Shown here: one piece after another, positions 17,223-27,260 of the stretch
How the letters are laid out: each line of letters opens with the position of its first letter
Numbering within the stretch: position 1 is the stretch's first letter
Source: Companilactobacillus huachuanensis
Lineage (GTDB): Bacteria; Bacillota; Bacilli; Lactobacillales; Lactobacillaceae
NCBI RefSeq assembly: GCF_005404815.1
Contig: NZ_BJDF01000010.1
Span: forward strand, 51,036-115,035
DNA length: 64,000 bases
Reading direction: 5' to 3'
Notes under the pieces: generated by a model
What the model saw: only the letters and a program-made list of their open reading frames with translations
The model's database searches: none
Told to the model about the DNA's origin: nothing
Program-made: the position numbers and the translations under genes

Positions 17223-17775
17223 TAACATCACCCTTTGATACAAAAATCTTATCGATTGGCTTGTCTAACACGTAAACCGGCCAGGGAGTATCTGTGTAAT
17301 ATTGTCTCGACGATGCTAAGGAAATTGTTTTCGTTGGATGCTTAGCTAAATAACGGTCAAAATAACCCGCACCAAAGCCAAGTCGATTTTTTGAGTGTGA
17401 GTATGCCAATCCCGGTACAATCAAGAGATCAGGCGGATCCATCACATTATTTTCATAATTTTTAGGTTCTCGCACACCAAATGAACTCTCAACTAATTCG
17501 GTATCTTTGGTATATTGAACGAATCTCATTGAATAATCCCCAAAAGTTTTGGGAATATAAACATCTTTACCCATTTCCCAACATTGATTAATAATTGGAA
17601 ACGTGGGAATCTCATCATTCATACTCAGCGTAATCCCAATACTTGGGGTATTTTGAAAGTCCAAATCATCGAATAATTGCATGTAAAGATCATTGATTTC
17701 TTTTTGAGCCTTATCGGATTTCATAAACTCACTGACCAAATCGATCTGCTTTTTTCTAAAGCTTACCTTATCCAA
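17206..17775 (-). CDS. yqgN: 5-formyltetrahydrofolate cyclo-ligase
   Basis: ATP-dependent conversion of 5-formyl-THF to 5,10-methenyl-THF. 189 aa. The C-terminal signature RLGFGAGYFDRYL and the basic N-terminal SFRKKQIDL fit the family. First gene of the operon, after the rpmG terminator; the next start (rhomboid) lies inside its end. Confidence 0.92.
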   Translation of the reverse strand: MDKVSFRKKQIDLVSEFMKSDKAQKEINDLYMQLFDDLDFQNTPSIGITLSMNDEIPTFPIINQCWEMGKDVYIPKTFGDYSMRFVQYTKDTELVESSFGVREPKNYENNVMDPPDLLIVPGLAYSHSKNRLGFGAGYFDRYLAKHPTKTISLASSRQYYTDTPWPVYVLDKPIDKIFVSKGDVNADNQ

Positions 17776-17794
17776 TTAATCACTCCCTTAGTAA

Positions 17795-17830
17795 AAAAAA
17801 ACAACAGGGGTTTTAACCTGTTGTTTATTT
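17795..17830 (-). terminator. Terminator after rpmG
   Basis: Stem ACAACAGG/CCTGTTGT, followed by nine T residues on the minus strand. Confidence 0.85.
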
Positions 17831-17974
17831 TGTTTCACGATGCAATGTAACAGTGTGCTCGCGTGGACAATATTTCTTAAGTTCAAGGCGATCATGATTG
17901 TTACGTTTGCTCTTGTTTGTTAGATATGTACGTTCGTGACATGAAGTACATTCCATTGTTATGTTTACTCTCAT
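17825..17974 (-). CDS. rpmG: 50S ribosomal protein L33
   Basis: 49 aa: [19 protein letters not shown], then [19 protein letters not shown]. The zinc-binding form with a CxxC near 9-12 is seen, but the second pair is reduced to a single Cys (KKYCPRE), so it looks like the form with partial or no zinc site. It lies 87 nt after the class B PBP gene, an order common in lactobacilli. Confidence 0.93.
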   Translation of the reverse strand: MRVNITMECTSCHERTYLTNKSKRNNHDRLELKKYCPREHTVTLHRETK

Positions 17975-18061
17975 ATTGGGAACATCCTTTCATAATACTT
18001 AACTAAATTCAACTAATTAAATATATCATTTTTTTCAATATTTTAAAAGGTTAAATTCAGA

Positions 18062-20170
18062 TTATTTCTGACCAGTCATCTTATAATAGTCTGTATAAAT
18101 TTGATGTGCAAGCAAGTTTGGATAACTACCACTCTCACTTGTAAGATTAGGAAAGACGATTGCCATTGCTACATTAGGATCATCGTATGGTCCAAAACTT
18201 ACCAAACTTGTGGTAATTGTTTCTGGAGGATCAGATGAAGGATTATCAGGATCATAGTAGAAAGATTGTGCAGTACCAGTCTTAGCAGCAACCGCTGGTG
18301 AAAGGTCAGCCAGCTTAGTAGCTGTAGTCCAGTAACCACTACCATGAACAGCAGCGTACATACCTTTTCTAACCACATTTAGATCATCCTGGGTAAATCC
18401 AACCTTATTCAAGACTGAAGGCTTAGTAACGGATGTTAAAGCACCCTTAGTTCCATCATCCTTAGTCTTTTGAATCGATTGCACAATATATGGCTTCAAA
18501 CGATATCCACCATTAGCAATGGTTGAAATATATTGAGCCATTTCAATCAATGTATAGGCATCGTAGTTACCATAAGCCAAATCCAGTGCAGAACCAGTCT
18601 TTAACTTACCATCACTATTAGTTGTTGAACCTTCGATACCTGTAGTTTCACCAGAAATATCAATTCCGGTCTTTACACCTAAACCAAATTGGTTGAAGTA
18701 CCCACGCAACTTGGAGAAGATGTCAGAATCCATACTGATTGACTCATTAGGAACATACTTAGCGTGACCTTCCTTTAAAGCCAAATTCATCATATAAATA
18801 TTAGATGAAAATTGCAGTGCACGAACTGCATCCAAACTACTAAATGTTCCTGCAGGGTAAACAGATTTTTTAACCGGAGTACCTGGCAAGTAAATTGGAT
18901 CATCGGCTTGAGTATTGTTTTCAGGTGTAATGACACCATCCATCAAAGCACCCAACACTGTTGCACCTTTAACGGCAGAACCCATAACGAATGTTCTGTT
19001 GATAACGCCCAAAGCATCTTCAGTCGTGTCACCAGTCTTTGGATCATTGTGAATTCCGGCCATTGCCAAAACGGCACCAGTCTTTGGATTCAAGACAACA
19101 GCATAGGCACCATCAGAATACTGAGTAATACCAGCAGCCTTAGCAGCACTATATTGTGTATTCAAATCTTCTTGAACTTTCTTTTGAAAACTCGAATCAA
19201 TCGTTAAGTTAAGGTTCCCACCCTTTTGACCTTTGTAGAGTACCGTACTCTTCTTGATCTGGTTGTTGGAACCAATTTGAACTTGACGTTGACTCTTGGT
19301 ACCAGACAGAATCGATTCATAATTCTTTTCTAGATAACTAGTTCCGACACGGTCATTACGAGAATAACCTGATGCCAACATTGAATTAATTTCATCATCT
19401 GGAATACCTTGTTGTTCTGTGGAAACCCCACCGATAATACTGGCAATTGATTTACCTTGTGGATAATCACGTGTCCAATTACTACCGATACTGATTCCTG
19501 GCAACTCAGTTAAATGTTCGCTGACTTGAGCAATTTCTCGAGCGGACAAATTTTTATCCTTCAAGAAAACCGTTGAAAGTGAATAAGCGGCACTCATCTT
19601 CTTAAATAAAGAAGCTCTCTGAAGATCTTTATCATTCAGATGAATGCCCTCTTTTTGAACATATTTAACTTCATTGGCATAGATTTTATTTGCTGATAAA
19701 GCATCACCATTGGAGTCAACCCGATCTGACTTAGGCATTTGCTTAGCAACTTGAGTTGACTTATTAGGTGCAGCCAAGATGTAATCTGCCTTGTCACGTT
19801 CAGTTAAATCGTCAACACTAACAGTCATATACTTCGTTAATCTACTTGCAATCGTATAAATGTCACTCGACTTAACACTCCCACTCTTCGTATAAGTGAT
19901 AGCATTTGCTGTCGAGTTCCCAACTAAAAGTCTACCTTTAGAATCATAAATCATTCCACGTGGTACACTGCCCGTCATTACTGTCTTATCTGTTCGGTCA
20001 ACCTCTGCTTGAAACTTACCACCATAAACAATTTGTAAGTAAGCCAGTTGTGCGACTAACATTGCGAATAGAACAAAGACAATAAAAAAAAGCAGGTTTA
20101 GACGAAATGGAATAGTAGACTTCGCTTGACTACCTGTTCTTTTCTTTATTATATCCAGTATTCTTCTCAT
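18062..20170 (-). CDS. Class B penicillin-binding protein (transpeptidase)
   Basis: 702 aa, PBP2A/PbpH-like monofunctional DD-transpeptidase for peptidoglycan synthesis. A basic N-terminus, one membrane anchor (about 24-48), the dimerisation/pedestal domain with RGMIYDSKGR, then the transpeptidase domain with SAVK (SxxK nucleophile), SSN and KTGTAQ in the right order. The end VFPNLTSESGSYPNLLAHQIYTDYY is complete. Downstream of yneR and greA, upstream of rpmG; the type suggests rod-shape elongation. Confidence 0.93.
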   Translation of the reverse strand: MRRILDIIKKRTGSQAKSTIPFRLNLLFFIVFVLFAMLVAQLAYLQIVYGGKFQAEVDRTDKTVMTGSVPRGMIYDSKGRLLVGNSTANAITYTKSGSVKSSDIYTIASRLTKYMTVSVDDLTERDKADYILAAPNKSTQVAKQMPKSDRVDSNGDALSANKIYANEVKYVQKEGIHLNDKDLQRASLFKKMSAAYSLSTVFLKDKNLSAREIAQVSEHLTELPGISIGSNWTRDYPQGKSIASIIGGVSTEQQGIPDDEINSMLASGYSRNDRVGTSYLEKNYESILSGTKSQRQVQIGSNNQIKKSTVLYKGQKGGNLNLTIDSSFQKKVQEDLNTQYSAAKAAGITQYSDGAYAVVLNPKTGAVLAMAGIHNDPKTGDTTEDALGVINRTFVMGSAVKGATVLGALMDGVITPENNTQADDPIYLPGTPVKKSVYPAGTFSSLDAVRALQFSSNIYMMNLALKEGHAKYVPNESISMDSDIFSKLRGYFNQFGLGVKTGIDISGETTGIEGSTTNSDGKLKTGSALDLAYGNYDAYTLIEMAQYISTIANGGYRLKPYIVQSIQKTKDDGTKGALTSVTKPSVLNKVGFTQDDLNVVRKGMYAAVHGSGYWTTATKLADLSPAVAAKTGTAQSFYYDPDNPSSDPPETITTSLVSFGPYDDPNVAMAIVFPNLTSESGSYPNLLAHQIYTDYYKMTGQK

Positions 20171-20196
20171 ATTTATCCTTCAAAAAAAGCGAATAA

Positions 20197-20493
20197 TTAC
20201 TCATTCGATTTAAAAATATACTTCGGTCCTTCGAGACTCTCGTCATATTCGACCAATAGATCATATCTGGCAAAAAACCAAGTATCACTATCAGTTATAT
20301 AATAACTCACGCCATTGATAACAGTAATGGACTCCGGATCAACTGGTTTCTCCTTACGCATAGCGATTGAAAATCCCTCATGAACCATTGTCTTTCCATA
20401 AACCTTACCATAAAAATGTACACCATCACCAGGTACTAAGTCCAACTCTTCTTCAAACCATTTTACTGCTTTATCAGTCAGTTCAATCTTCAT
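20197..20493 (-). CDS. HesB/YneR-like protein lacking cysteines
   Basis: 98 aa from MKIELTDKAVKWFEEEL, with GAGGTGG upstream of the ATG; six extra codons upstream are not supported. The HesB/IscA-like fold of the YneR branch is recognised from VHFYGKVYGKTMVHEGFS. No cysteine is present anywhere, so it cannot hold an iron-sulfur cluster as A-type carriers do; its function is unknown. Between greA and the PBP gene. Confidence 0.82.
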   Translation of the reverse strand: MKIELTDKAVKWFEEELDLVPGDGVHFYGKVYGKTMVHEGFSIAMRKEKPVDPESITVINGVSYYITDSDTWFFARYDLLVEYDESLEGPKYIFKSNE

Positions 20494-20542
20494 GACGTCC
20501 ACCTCAATCATTTAATTAAGATAAACATAGCAGAAAACATAG

Positions 20543-21022
20543 TTATTCAGCAACTGCAACGTCCTTAACAGTTACATCATAACTACCAACTGGAGTTTCA
20601 ATTGTAACCTTTTCACCGATGTGTTTACCAATAAGTGCTTTAGCAATAGGTGATTCATTAGAAATCTTACCGCCGTCAGGATCTGATTCTGAAGCACCAA
20701 CAATAGTATAAATATCAGGTTCTTCACCATCTTCTTGAACAGTAACTTTTTTACCGATTGAAATTTCATCATCAGCTACTTGATCAGCATCGATAACTTT
20801 TGCATATTGAATGCGTTCTGTTACTTCAGAAATTTTTGATTCAATAACACTTTGTTCATCTTTTGCGGATGTGTATTCTGAGTTTTCAGAAAGGTCACCG
20901 AAACCACGAGCAATTTTAATACGGTTGATTATTTCGGGACGTTTAACTTTTTTTAATTCTTCCAATTGATCTTTTAAATCTTGTAAGCCTTTGGCTGTCA
21001 TTGGATAATTTCTATCTGCCAT
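20543..21022 (-). CDS. greA: Transcription elongation factor GreA
   Basis: Rescues backtracked RNA polymerase by stimulating cleavage of the 3' RNA end. 159 aa: an N-terminal coiled coil with the acidic tip around ARGFGDLSENSEYTSAKDEQ (about 38-57) and a C-terminal FKBP-like domain. I chose the ATG at 21022, with AGAGG upstream and the normal beginning MADRNYPMT. It follows mltG, the usual Firmicutes order, with a hairpin between the two. Confidence 0.95.
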   Translation of the reverse strand: MADRNYPMTAKGLQDLKDQLEELKKVKRPEIINRIKIARGFGDLSENSEYTSAKDEQSVIESKISEVTERIQYAKVIDADQVADDEISIGKKVTVQEDGEEPDIYTIVGASESDPDGGKISNESPIAKALIGKHIGEKVTIETPVGSYDVTVKDVAVAE

Positions 21023-21065
21023 TTTTAAAATACCTCTTTCAAAATACATTATTTATTCTAATTTC

Positions 21066-21106
21066 AAAATGTCATCTAATCAAGCACGATTAGATGACAT
21101 TTATTT
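21066..21106 (-). terminator. Terminator between mltG and greA
   Basis: Long stem AATGTCATCTAATC/GATTAGATGACATT with a 6-base loop. The downstream tract on the minus strand is only moderately T-rich, so read-through into greA is likely. Confidence 0.65.
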
Positions 21107-21123
21107 ATATATACAATTATATC

Positions 21124-22287
21124 CTATTGTCCTGTTGTTGCATATCTACTGTTATGCTCGGCAAGAGTATGTGAATAAGTAATCTTAGCAGTCTTCAAGT
21201 TAGCGAAGAAGTAAAGATAGTTTTGATCTCTATCACTAGGATTCAAGGTTGCTTCAATCGAATCTAAACTTGGCGTATTGAATGGACCAGGTCCATAACC
21301 CTCATTCTTATACAAGTTATAAGGAGATTTAACACTAGTATCCTTGTTTGTCAGTTTAGTTTTATGCGTATTCAAGGCATACATAACTGAAATATCAGAT
21401 TGTAATGGCATATTGATTGCAAGACGGTTATAAAATACACCAGCAATCTTTTTACGATTCTTAGTATCCAAACCTTCACGTTCAACCAATGAGGCAATTG
21501 TCAAGACTTGTTGAACTGTATAACCTTTTTCCTTAATCGTTGAATAATAAGGTTGCATCTTCTCATCTTCATTTTCAACCATTTGGTTAACAAGTTCTTT
21601 CAACGTCATACCCTTATAAACACTGTATGTAGCTGGGAATAAGTAACCTTCAAGATGGTATCTGACATTCTTTTTGGCCATTGAAGAGTCTAATAATTCA
21701 GGATATTTCTTTTGAAGTTGTTTCAAGTATGATTCATCTTTCATTAACTTCATAAAATCAGACTTCTTAAATTTCAAACTCTTCTTAGTATCGGCCTGAA
21801 TGGAAGTACCAATCTGGTCGATGGTAACGCCCTCACGGACAAGAACAGTATCACCCGAATTAGTTGCTGGTGGTTGAGCGGTACCGCCCTTTTGCAATTG
21901 CTTAACAACAGTCCCGACACTCCAAGACTGTTTAAACTTGTAGTATCCGGCCTGAAAGTCGGTATAATTTTGAGCTTTGATATAGAAATTAAAGACTGTC
22001 GCACTCTTAATAACTTTATCTTTTTCAAGAGTCTTAGCGATTTCTTTGCTAGAAGAACCTATTGGGATTTTAACAACAATATCTTCTTTACTATTTGCAT
22101 TATATGGTTGCAATGAACTATTTACGTAATTGAAGCCAATAATAGCAACGACGACTGCTAAAACTGCAATAACCCCGACAATCCAGTAAGCAATATGATT
22201 TGCTACTTTTCTTTCTTCGGAGCGAGTTTGCATTTTATCACTCGACTCTTGCTGTAATGCTTCTTTTTTATCATCCTTTTGGCTCAA
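21124..22287 (-). CDS. mltG: Endolytic transglycosylase MltG
   Basis: Membrane-anchored lytic transglycosylase (YceG-like) that cuts nascent peptidoglycan strands. 387 aa: a charged cytosolic N-terminus, one membrane helix (about 30-52), a LysM-like subdomain and the catalytic domain with IASLVEREG (the Glu is the catalytic residue) and PYNLYKNEGYGPGPFNTP. Follows pheT and precedes greA. Confidence 0.94.
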   Translation of the reverse strand: MSQKDDKKEALQQESSDKMQTRSEERKVANHIAYWIVGVIAVLAVVVAIIGFNYVNSSLQPYNANSKEDIVVKIPIGSSSKEIAKTLEKDKVIKSATVFNFYIKAQNYTDFQAGYYKFKQSWSVGTVVKQLQKGGTAQPPATNSGDTVLVREGVTIDQIGTSIQADTKKSLKFKKSDFMKLMKDESYLKQLQKKYPELLDSSMAKKNVRYHLEGYLFPATYSVYKGMTLKELVNQMVENEDEKMQPYYSTIKEKGYTVQQVLTIASLVEREGLDTKNRKKIAGVFYNRLAINMPLQSDISVMYALNTHKTKLTNKDTSVKSPYNLYKNEGYGPGPFNTPSLDSIEATLNPSDRDQNYLYFFANLKTAKITYSHTLAEHNSRYATTGQ

Positions 22288-22340
22288 GACACAGCCTCCC
22301 GAGTTAATTTATTAGAATTATACCATTAGTTTCAGCATAA

Positions 22341-24746
22341 TTATCTAATTTCAACATTAAATTTTTGTGCCAAGCTGTCTTTTACGAGTGAAAATGCTTT
22401 TTCTACTTCATCATCAGTCAAAGTATCATTAGGGTTTTGGAACTCTAAGTGGTATCCAAGTGACTTATGGTTTGGCTTGATATTCTTACCTTCGTAAACA
22501 TCGAAAATATTAACATCTTTCAAATACTTTCCACCGTTAGCAAAGATATCTGCAACGATTTGACCATTTTCGATATTCTTTTCAACTAGAATAGCTAGGT
22601 CTCGACTGATAGATGGATATTTAGGAGCGCTCTGAGCCTTGACATTCTTAGCATTTAAATCAAATATCATGTCGACGTTCAATTCGAAGACAAATGTATC
22701 TGAAACACTGTGATCAGCTTGATAATTAGGGTGCAATTTCCCAACCAGACCAATAACTTGACCATTTGCCAATACCTTAGCTGTTTGACCAGGATGCATA
22801 TTCTTGTACTCGTCGGTTGCAACAAAAGTAAATTCAGCATCTGTGTTTGTAAATGATAACAACTCTTCAACAATACCTTTGACATAATAAAAGTCAACTG
22901 GTTGGGCAGTCATATTCCATGAATCGGCAACAACATTTCCACTAATAGCACCTGATAAGTATGTTATTTCGTCAGGGCGATTTTGACCGGTAGCTCTCTG
23001 GAAAATACGGGCATGTTCAAAAATCTTCAAATCAGCATTCTTACGAGCTTGATTATAGGCAACATTTCTAACTAAACCAGGAATCAAGCTATTACGCAAG
23101 TATTCGTGATCTTCCGTCATAGGGTGCAATAGTTTCGTATATTCACTATTTGTCGTGTTGAAAGCTTCAACCTCTTGTTTACTTAAAAGCGAGAAGTTGA
23201 TAACTTCATCCAGACCTTCACCTAAGAGAATGTCACGCAGTTTGTTAGCCAATTCACGTTTAGGATCATAGCCACCTCTTGTTTCCATTCCAGCTGGTAA
23301 AGTATTTGGCAAGTTAGCATAACCATAAATACGGTTAACTTCCTCAACCAAATCGGCCTCAATTTCCATATCCCAACGACGAGTAGGAATTGTTACCGTG
23401 ATAGCATCCCCATCAACGTCAATGTCAAAGCCAAGACGATCCAATATAGCAACAATTTCATCAGTTGACAATTCTAAGCCCATTAAATGATTGATGTGAC
23501 TAATACTACCCTTAATAATTGTTGGTTGTGCTTTTGTGAAGTTTCCAATAATGTCATTAGAAATTTCTTTAGCATCACTAGTTTGATCCATTAGTTGAAC
23601 CGCACGCATTAAGGCCTCATCAACAATACCTTCATCAACACCCTTTTCAAAACGATTCGAATCATCGCCACGGAGATCGTGTCTTTGGGCCGTCTTACGA
23701 ACTGAAGTCCCATCAAACACTCCAGCCTCAACTAACACGTTCTTGGTATTTTCATCAACAGCAGCTTCAATACTAGTTTGAACACCTGCAAGGCCCAAAA
23801 CTTGGTCACCTGCAACAATTACTAAGTCATTGTGATTCAATGATTTTTCACCGTCATCAAGTTTCAATTTATCACCATCATTGGCAAATTTAACGGTTAA
23901 TTTTAGTGATTGTAATTTATCCAAGTCGTAAGTTTGGATTGGTTGACCGTATTCGATCATCGCATAATTAGCAGCATCAACAATACTGTTGACTGGTCGA
24001 ATATTTTGATTCCAGAGTCTTCTTTGCATCCAAAGTGGACTCTTACCTACTTTAACATCCTTCAATTCACGAAGTAAATAATCAGGGACAAGTTTCTTTT
24101 CAGCAACATCAACCGTTACATCGTTAATATCTTTAATTTTATCGGCTAATAATTCAGGCTTCTTGAAACTTGGTTTTTCATTGTAAGTTGCACCAATTTC
24201 CCATGCAGCTCCACGCATACCCAACGTATCAGCACGATTAGGTGTGATATCAATATCGATCATTTGGTCTTTCAATCCCAAAAGTCCGTAAATGGCATCC
24301 CCAGGTTCTTGTGGTTCATCAAAGACATAGATCCCATTTTCAAATTCTTTTGGCATGTATTGTGCAGGAACACCAACTTCATCAAGTCCACAAATCATTC
24401 CGTTTGATTCTTGACCACGTAATTTACCACGCTTGATTTTTACGCCACCTGGCAAATGTGCTCCATGTAAGGCTACGATAACATACTGATCAACAGCAGC
24501 ATTAGGAGCTCCACAGACAATTTGGATATCTTTTGATTCACCAACGTCAACTTGGCAAACTTTCAAATGATCAGAATCAGGATGTGGTTGAATGCTTGTA
24601 ATGTGACCAACAACTAAATCTGTCAATTCTTCACCCAATTTTACGGGACCAGATTCGATACCAGTTAGTGAAATCTTATTAGCCATTTCTTCAACGGTAT
24701 GATTGACGGTAATATATTCTTTTAACCAATTAACTGAAATCTTCAT
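22341..24746 (-). CDS. pheT: Phenylalanyl-tRNA synthetase beta subunit
   Basis: 801 aa, full length. The N-terminal tRNA-binding domain (about 39-150, VVGHITSIQPHPDSDHLKVC), B3/B4 editing domain, B5 domain and the C-terminal anticodon-binding (FDX-ACB) domain are in order. It lies 4 nt after pheS and is controlled by the same T-box. Nothing is missing. Confidence 0.97.
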   Translation of the reverse strand: MKISVNWLKEYITVNHTVEEMANKISLTGIESGPVKLGEELTDLVVGHITSIQPHPDSDHLKVCQVDVGESKDIQIVCGAPNAAVDQYVIVALHGAHLPGGVKIKRGKLRGQESNGMICGLDEVGVPAQYMPKEFENGIYVFDEPQEPGDAIYGLLGLKDQMIDIDITPNRADTLGMRGAAWEIGATYNEKPSFKKPELLADKIKDINDVTVDVAEKKLVPDYLLRELKDVKVGKSPLWMQRRLWNQNIRPVNSIVDAANYAMIEYGQPIQTYDLDKLQSLKLTVKFANDGDKLKLDDGEKSLNHNDLVIVAGDQVLGLAGVQTSIEAAVDENTKNVLVEAGVFDGTSVRKTAQRHDLRGDDSNRFEKGVDEGIVDEALMRAVQLMDQTSDAKEISNDIIGNFTKAQPTIIKGSISHINHLMGLELSTDEIVAILDRLGFDIDVDGDAITVTIPTRRWDMEIEADLVEEVNRIYGYANLPNTLPAGMETRGGYDPKRELANKLRDILLGEGLDEVINFSLLSKQEVEAFNTTNSEYTKLLHPMTEDHEYLRNSLIPGLVRNVAYNQARKNADLKIFEHARIFQRATGQNRPDEITYLSGAISGNVVADSWNMTAQPVDFYYVKGIVEELLSFTNTDAEFTFVATDEYKNMHPGQTAKVLANGQVIGLVGKLHPNYQADHSVSDTFVFELNVDMIFDLNAKNVKAQSAPKYPSISRDLAILVEKNIENGQIVADIFANGGKYLKDVNIFDVYEGKNIKPNHKSLGYHLEFQNPNDTLTDDEVEKAFSLVKDSLAQKFNVEIR

Positions 24747-24750
24747 TATC

Positions 24751-25797
24751 TTAATTTACTCCTTTGAATTGTTCTAGGAATCTAACATCATTTAGGTAGA
24801 AATCACGAATATCATTGATTCCATATTTGAGCATTGCAAAACGTTCTGGTCCAAGTCCAAAGGCCATGGCACTGTACTCGTTAGGATCAATTCCTGACAT
24901 TGTCAAAACATTAGGGTGAGTTAATCCGGCACCTAAAACTTCGATCCAACCAGTATATTTACAAATACGGCAACCTTCACCACCACAGTTGAAACATGAA
25001 ACATCAACTTCAACAGATGGTTCAGTAAATGGGAAATAACTTGGACGGAAACGGATTTCACGATCAGCACCAAAGACGTGACGACATAAGGCATCCAAAG
25101 TACCTTTCAAATCAGCCATACTGATATTTTTATCAACAACAAGACCTTCGATTTGGTGGAATTGATGTGAATGTGTGGCATCATCATCATCACGACGATA
25201 AACGACACCTGGTGAGATCATCTTCAATGGACCCTTTGAAAAGTCATGAGCTTCCATGTCACGTCCTTCTTGAGCGGAAGTTTGAGTTCTCATCAATAGT
25301 TCATCTGACAAGTAAAAAGTATCTTGCATATCACGAGCAGGGTGATCCTTAGGGATATTTAATCTTTCAAAGTTATAGTGGTCTTCTTCAACTTCATAGC
25401 CACTTGCAACCTCGTAGCCCAGGCCGATAAAGAATTGTTCGATATCTTCGATCGTTTGATTCAAGATATGTTTTGTACCTTGAGCTTGTTTAGTTGCTGG
25501 CAAAGTAACATCAATAGTTTCATCTGCTAATTTTTTTGCAACCATTTTTTGATTCAATTCAGTCATTTTTTCTTCGATGGCTGCTTGGATATCATTCTTA
25601 ACATTATTAGCTAAAGTACCAATTTCAGGACGTTCCTCAGCTGGAACATCTTTCATTCCACGTAAAGCTTTGGTAATGGGACCCTTTTTACCTAAAAGAT
25701 TAACTCGTAGGTCATTTAATTCTTGAAGTCTTTCAGCACGCTTGGCTTCGTCGATACCATTTTCTCTTAAGTTCTTTAATGTATCATTTAATGACAT
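24751..25797 (-). CDS. pheS: Phenylalanyl-tRNA synthetase alpha subunit
   Basis: 348 aa from [20 protein letters not shown] lies just upstream, and the 13 upstream codons fall in the leader. A coiled-coil N-terminus, then class II motif 2 ([13 protein letters not shown]) and motif 3 ([14 protein letters not shown]). [18 protein letters not shown] is the typical insertion. It is expressed with pheT under T-box control. Confidence 0.97.
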   Translation of the reverse strand: MSLNDTLKNLRENGIDEAKRAERLQELNDLRVNLLGKKGPITKALRGMKDVPAEERPEIGTLANNVKNDIQAAIEEKMTELNQKMVAKKLADETIDVTLPATKQAQGTKHILNQTIEDIEQFFIGLGYEVASGYEVEEDHYNFERLNIPKDHPARDMQDTFYLSDELLMRTQTSAQEGRDMEAHDFSKGPLKMISPGVVYRRDDDDATHSHQFHQIEGLVVDKNISMADLKGTLDALCRHVFGADREIRFRPSYFPFTEPSVEVDVSCFNCGGEGCRICKYTGWIEVLGAGLTHPNVLTMSGIDPNEYSAMAFGLGPERFAMLKYGINDIRDFYLNDVRFLEQFKGVN

Positions 25798-25850
25798 ATT
25801 TTTTCCCTCCATGAAAAATTGTTTTGACTTTTTCATAAAATAATTAGTGC

Positions 25851-26062
25851 AAAAAAAGTCCTCCTCCCAAATAAGGGACGAGGACTCGCGGTACCACCCT
25901 AGTTCATGTTAAACATGCACTCAAGTAGTTATATAGTAACTAACTAAAAACTCAGAAAGTGAATTCACTGTTTTATTCATCAAGCCTATTTCAGTTAACG
26001 GCTCTTCCTGTCATGAATTTAACAGTTACTATTTTTCGTCAAAGTTTAAATATTTATTTTAT
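25851..26062 (-). ncRNA. T-box leader of pheST (Phe specifier UUC)
   Basis: The T-box sequence AGGGTGGTACCGCG lies at 25887-25900, followed by a terminator stem (AGTCCTCGTCCC/GGGAGGAGGACT) and a T-run at 25851-25857. In stem I an AGTA element (near 26029) and the opposite GAA-TTC-A fit the specifier loop, with TTC at 25961-25963. Uncharged tRNA-Phe would stabilise the antiterminator and allow pheST transcription. Confidence 0.93.
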
Positions 26063-26068
26063 ATAACG

Positions 26069-26096
26069 ATTATACAAAAACTAGAAACTTTCGCAA
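26069..26096 (-). promoter_or_regulatory. Promoter of the pheST T-box leader
   Basis: Minus strand: TTGCGA (26091-26096), 16-base spacer, TATAAT (26069-26074), next to the stop codon of the methyltransferase gene. Confidence 0.7.
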
Positions 26097-26099
26097 GTT

Positions 26100-26861
26100 T
26101 TAAAGTGATTGTAATCCGTACATCAAAACACCGGCAGCAACAGCCACGTTAAGTGATTCAGCTTTTCCAAGAATTGGAATATAAATATTTTCGTCGGTTT
26201 TATTTAGAACATCTTGTGTAATACCATGAGCTTCATTACCCATGATCAAAGCAAAACTGTCGACTTTTTCTAACTCAGTATATGGTTTGGCCTGGGCATT
26301 AACCTCTGAACCATAGATCTTTAATTGCGACTTTTTAGCTAATTCGATAGCTTTATTGATATCCATGCGATGAATTGGAAGATGGAATTGACTACCTTGC
26401 ATTGAGCGTTGAACCTTTGGTTGATAGAAGTCAGCTGTATCTAAACTAGTAATAACTCCATCATATCCAGCGGCATCAGCAGTTCTAACGATTGTTCCGA
26501 CATTACCTGGGTCTTGAACATCATCTAACATTACCCATTTACCAGAAAATTCATTAAAATCAGCATCATCTTGGACTTTGATTACCGCAAAAATTCCCTG
26601 TGGAGTCTTTGTTTCTGATAATTCGTTAGCAACGTCTTCAGAAAGTACCGTAGCAATATCACGATATTTTTTAACTAGACGGTCATCTTCATATTTTTCT
26701 GTAACAAAAATTTTTACAAAATCTTGTTCAAATTGATCAGCTTCACGAACTAAGTGAAAACCTTCAATCATGTAAGTACCCGTCTTACGAATATTTTTTG
26801 TTGCTGACAATTTCTTCAATTGTTTAATTTCATCATTTTTCTTTGACTCAATATATTTCAT
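26100..26861 (-). CDS. SpoU/TrmH family 23S rRNA 2'-O-methyltransferase (YsgA-like)
   Basis: 253 aa, SPOUT-class enzyme with an N-terminal substrate-binding domain and a C-terminal knotted domain carrying DDVQDPGNVGTIVRTADAAG (motif 1), LIMGNEAHGI (motif 2) and YIPILGKAESLNVAVAAGVLMY (motif 3). I prefer the ATG at 26861, as the ATG three codons upstream touches the ribosome binding site AGAGGG. The location next to pheS matches YsgA of Bacillus. The rRNA target base is not known from sequence. Confidence 0.9.
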   Translation of the reverse strand: MKYIESKKNDEIKQLKKLSATKNIRKTGTYMIEGFHLVREADQFEQDFVKIFVTEKYEDDRLVKKYRDIATVLSEDVANELSETKTPQGIFAVIKVQDDADFNEFSGKWVMLDDVQDPGNVGTIVRTADAAGYDGVITSLDTADFYQPKVQRSMQGSQFHLPIHRMDINKAIELAKKSQLKIYGSEVNAQAKPYTELEKVDSFALIMGNEAHGITQDVLNKTDENIYIPILGKAESLNVAVAAGVLMYGLQSL

Positions 26862-26926
26862 ATCATCCATCCCTCTTGTTCTATAATATAGATATTAACA
26901 CATTCAAAGATTTGAGGTGATCACTT

Positions 26927-27202
26927 GTGAAACATCTTTCCATTAATGTTAATGGTTTAGTCCAAGGTGTCGGCTTTCGTTACTCAACGTTTCAAGTCGC
27001 TGAAGAATTGAACGTCTTTGGTACAGTTAGAAACGAAAATGACGGTTCAGTCTCGATTGAGGCCGAAGCGGATGAAAAGATTCTTTATATTTTCTTAAAT
27101 AGAATAAAATCTTCACCATCTCCCTTTGGAAAAGTAAACAAAATGGACTATACTTTTTCTGACGACTTGCAACATTACACGAAATTTACCGTGATTGGTT
27201 GA
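26927..27202 (+). CDS. acyP: Acylphosphatase
   Basis: Small enzyme that hydrolyses acyl phosphates. 91 aa, with a GTG start preceded by GAGGTGAT. The catalytic loop VQGVGFRYS (about residues 13-21, Arg included) and the Asn-containing motif TVRNENDGSVSIEAE are present. It is divergent from the methyltransferase gene and upstream of yidC, an order usual in lactobacilli. Confidence 0.93.
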   Translation: MKHLSINVNGLVQGVGFRYSTFQVAEELNVFGTVRNENDGSVSIEAEADEKILYIFLNRIKSSPSPFGKVNKMDYTFSDDLQHYTKFTVIG

Positions 27203-27260
27203 AACGTCATATTACTTAACGTATATTACTTTGTATACAATTAAAAGGGTGGTTTATTAA

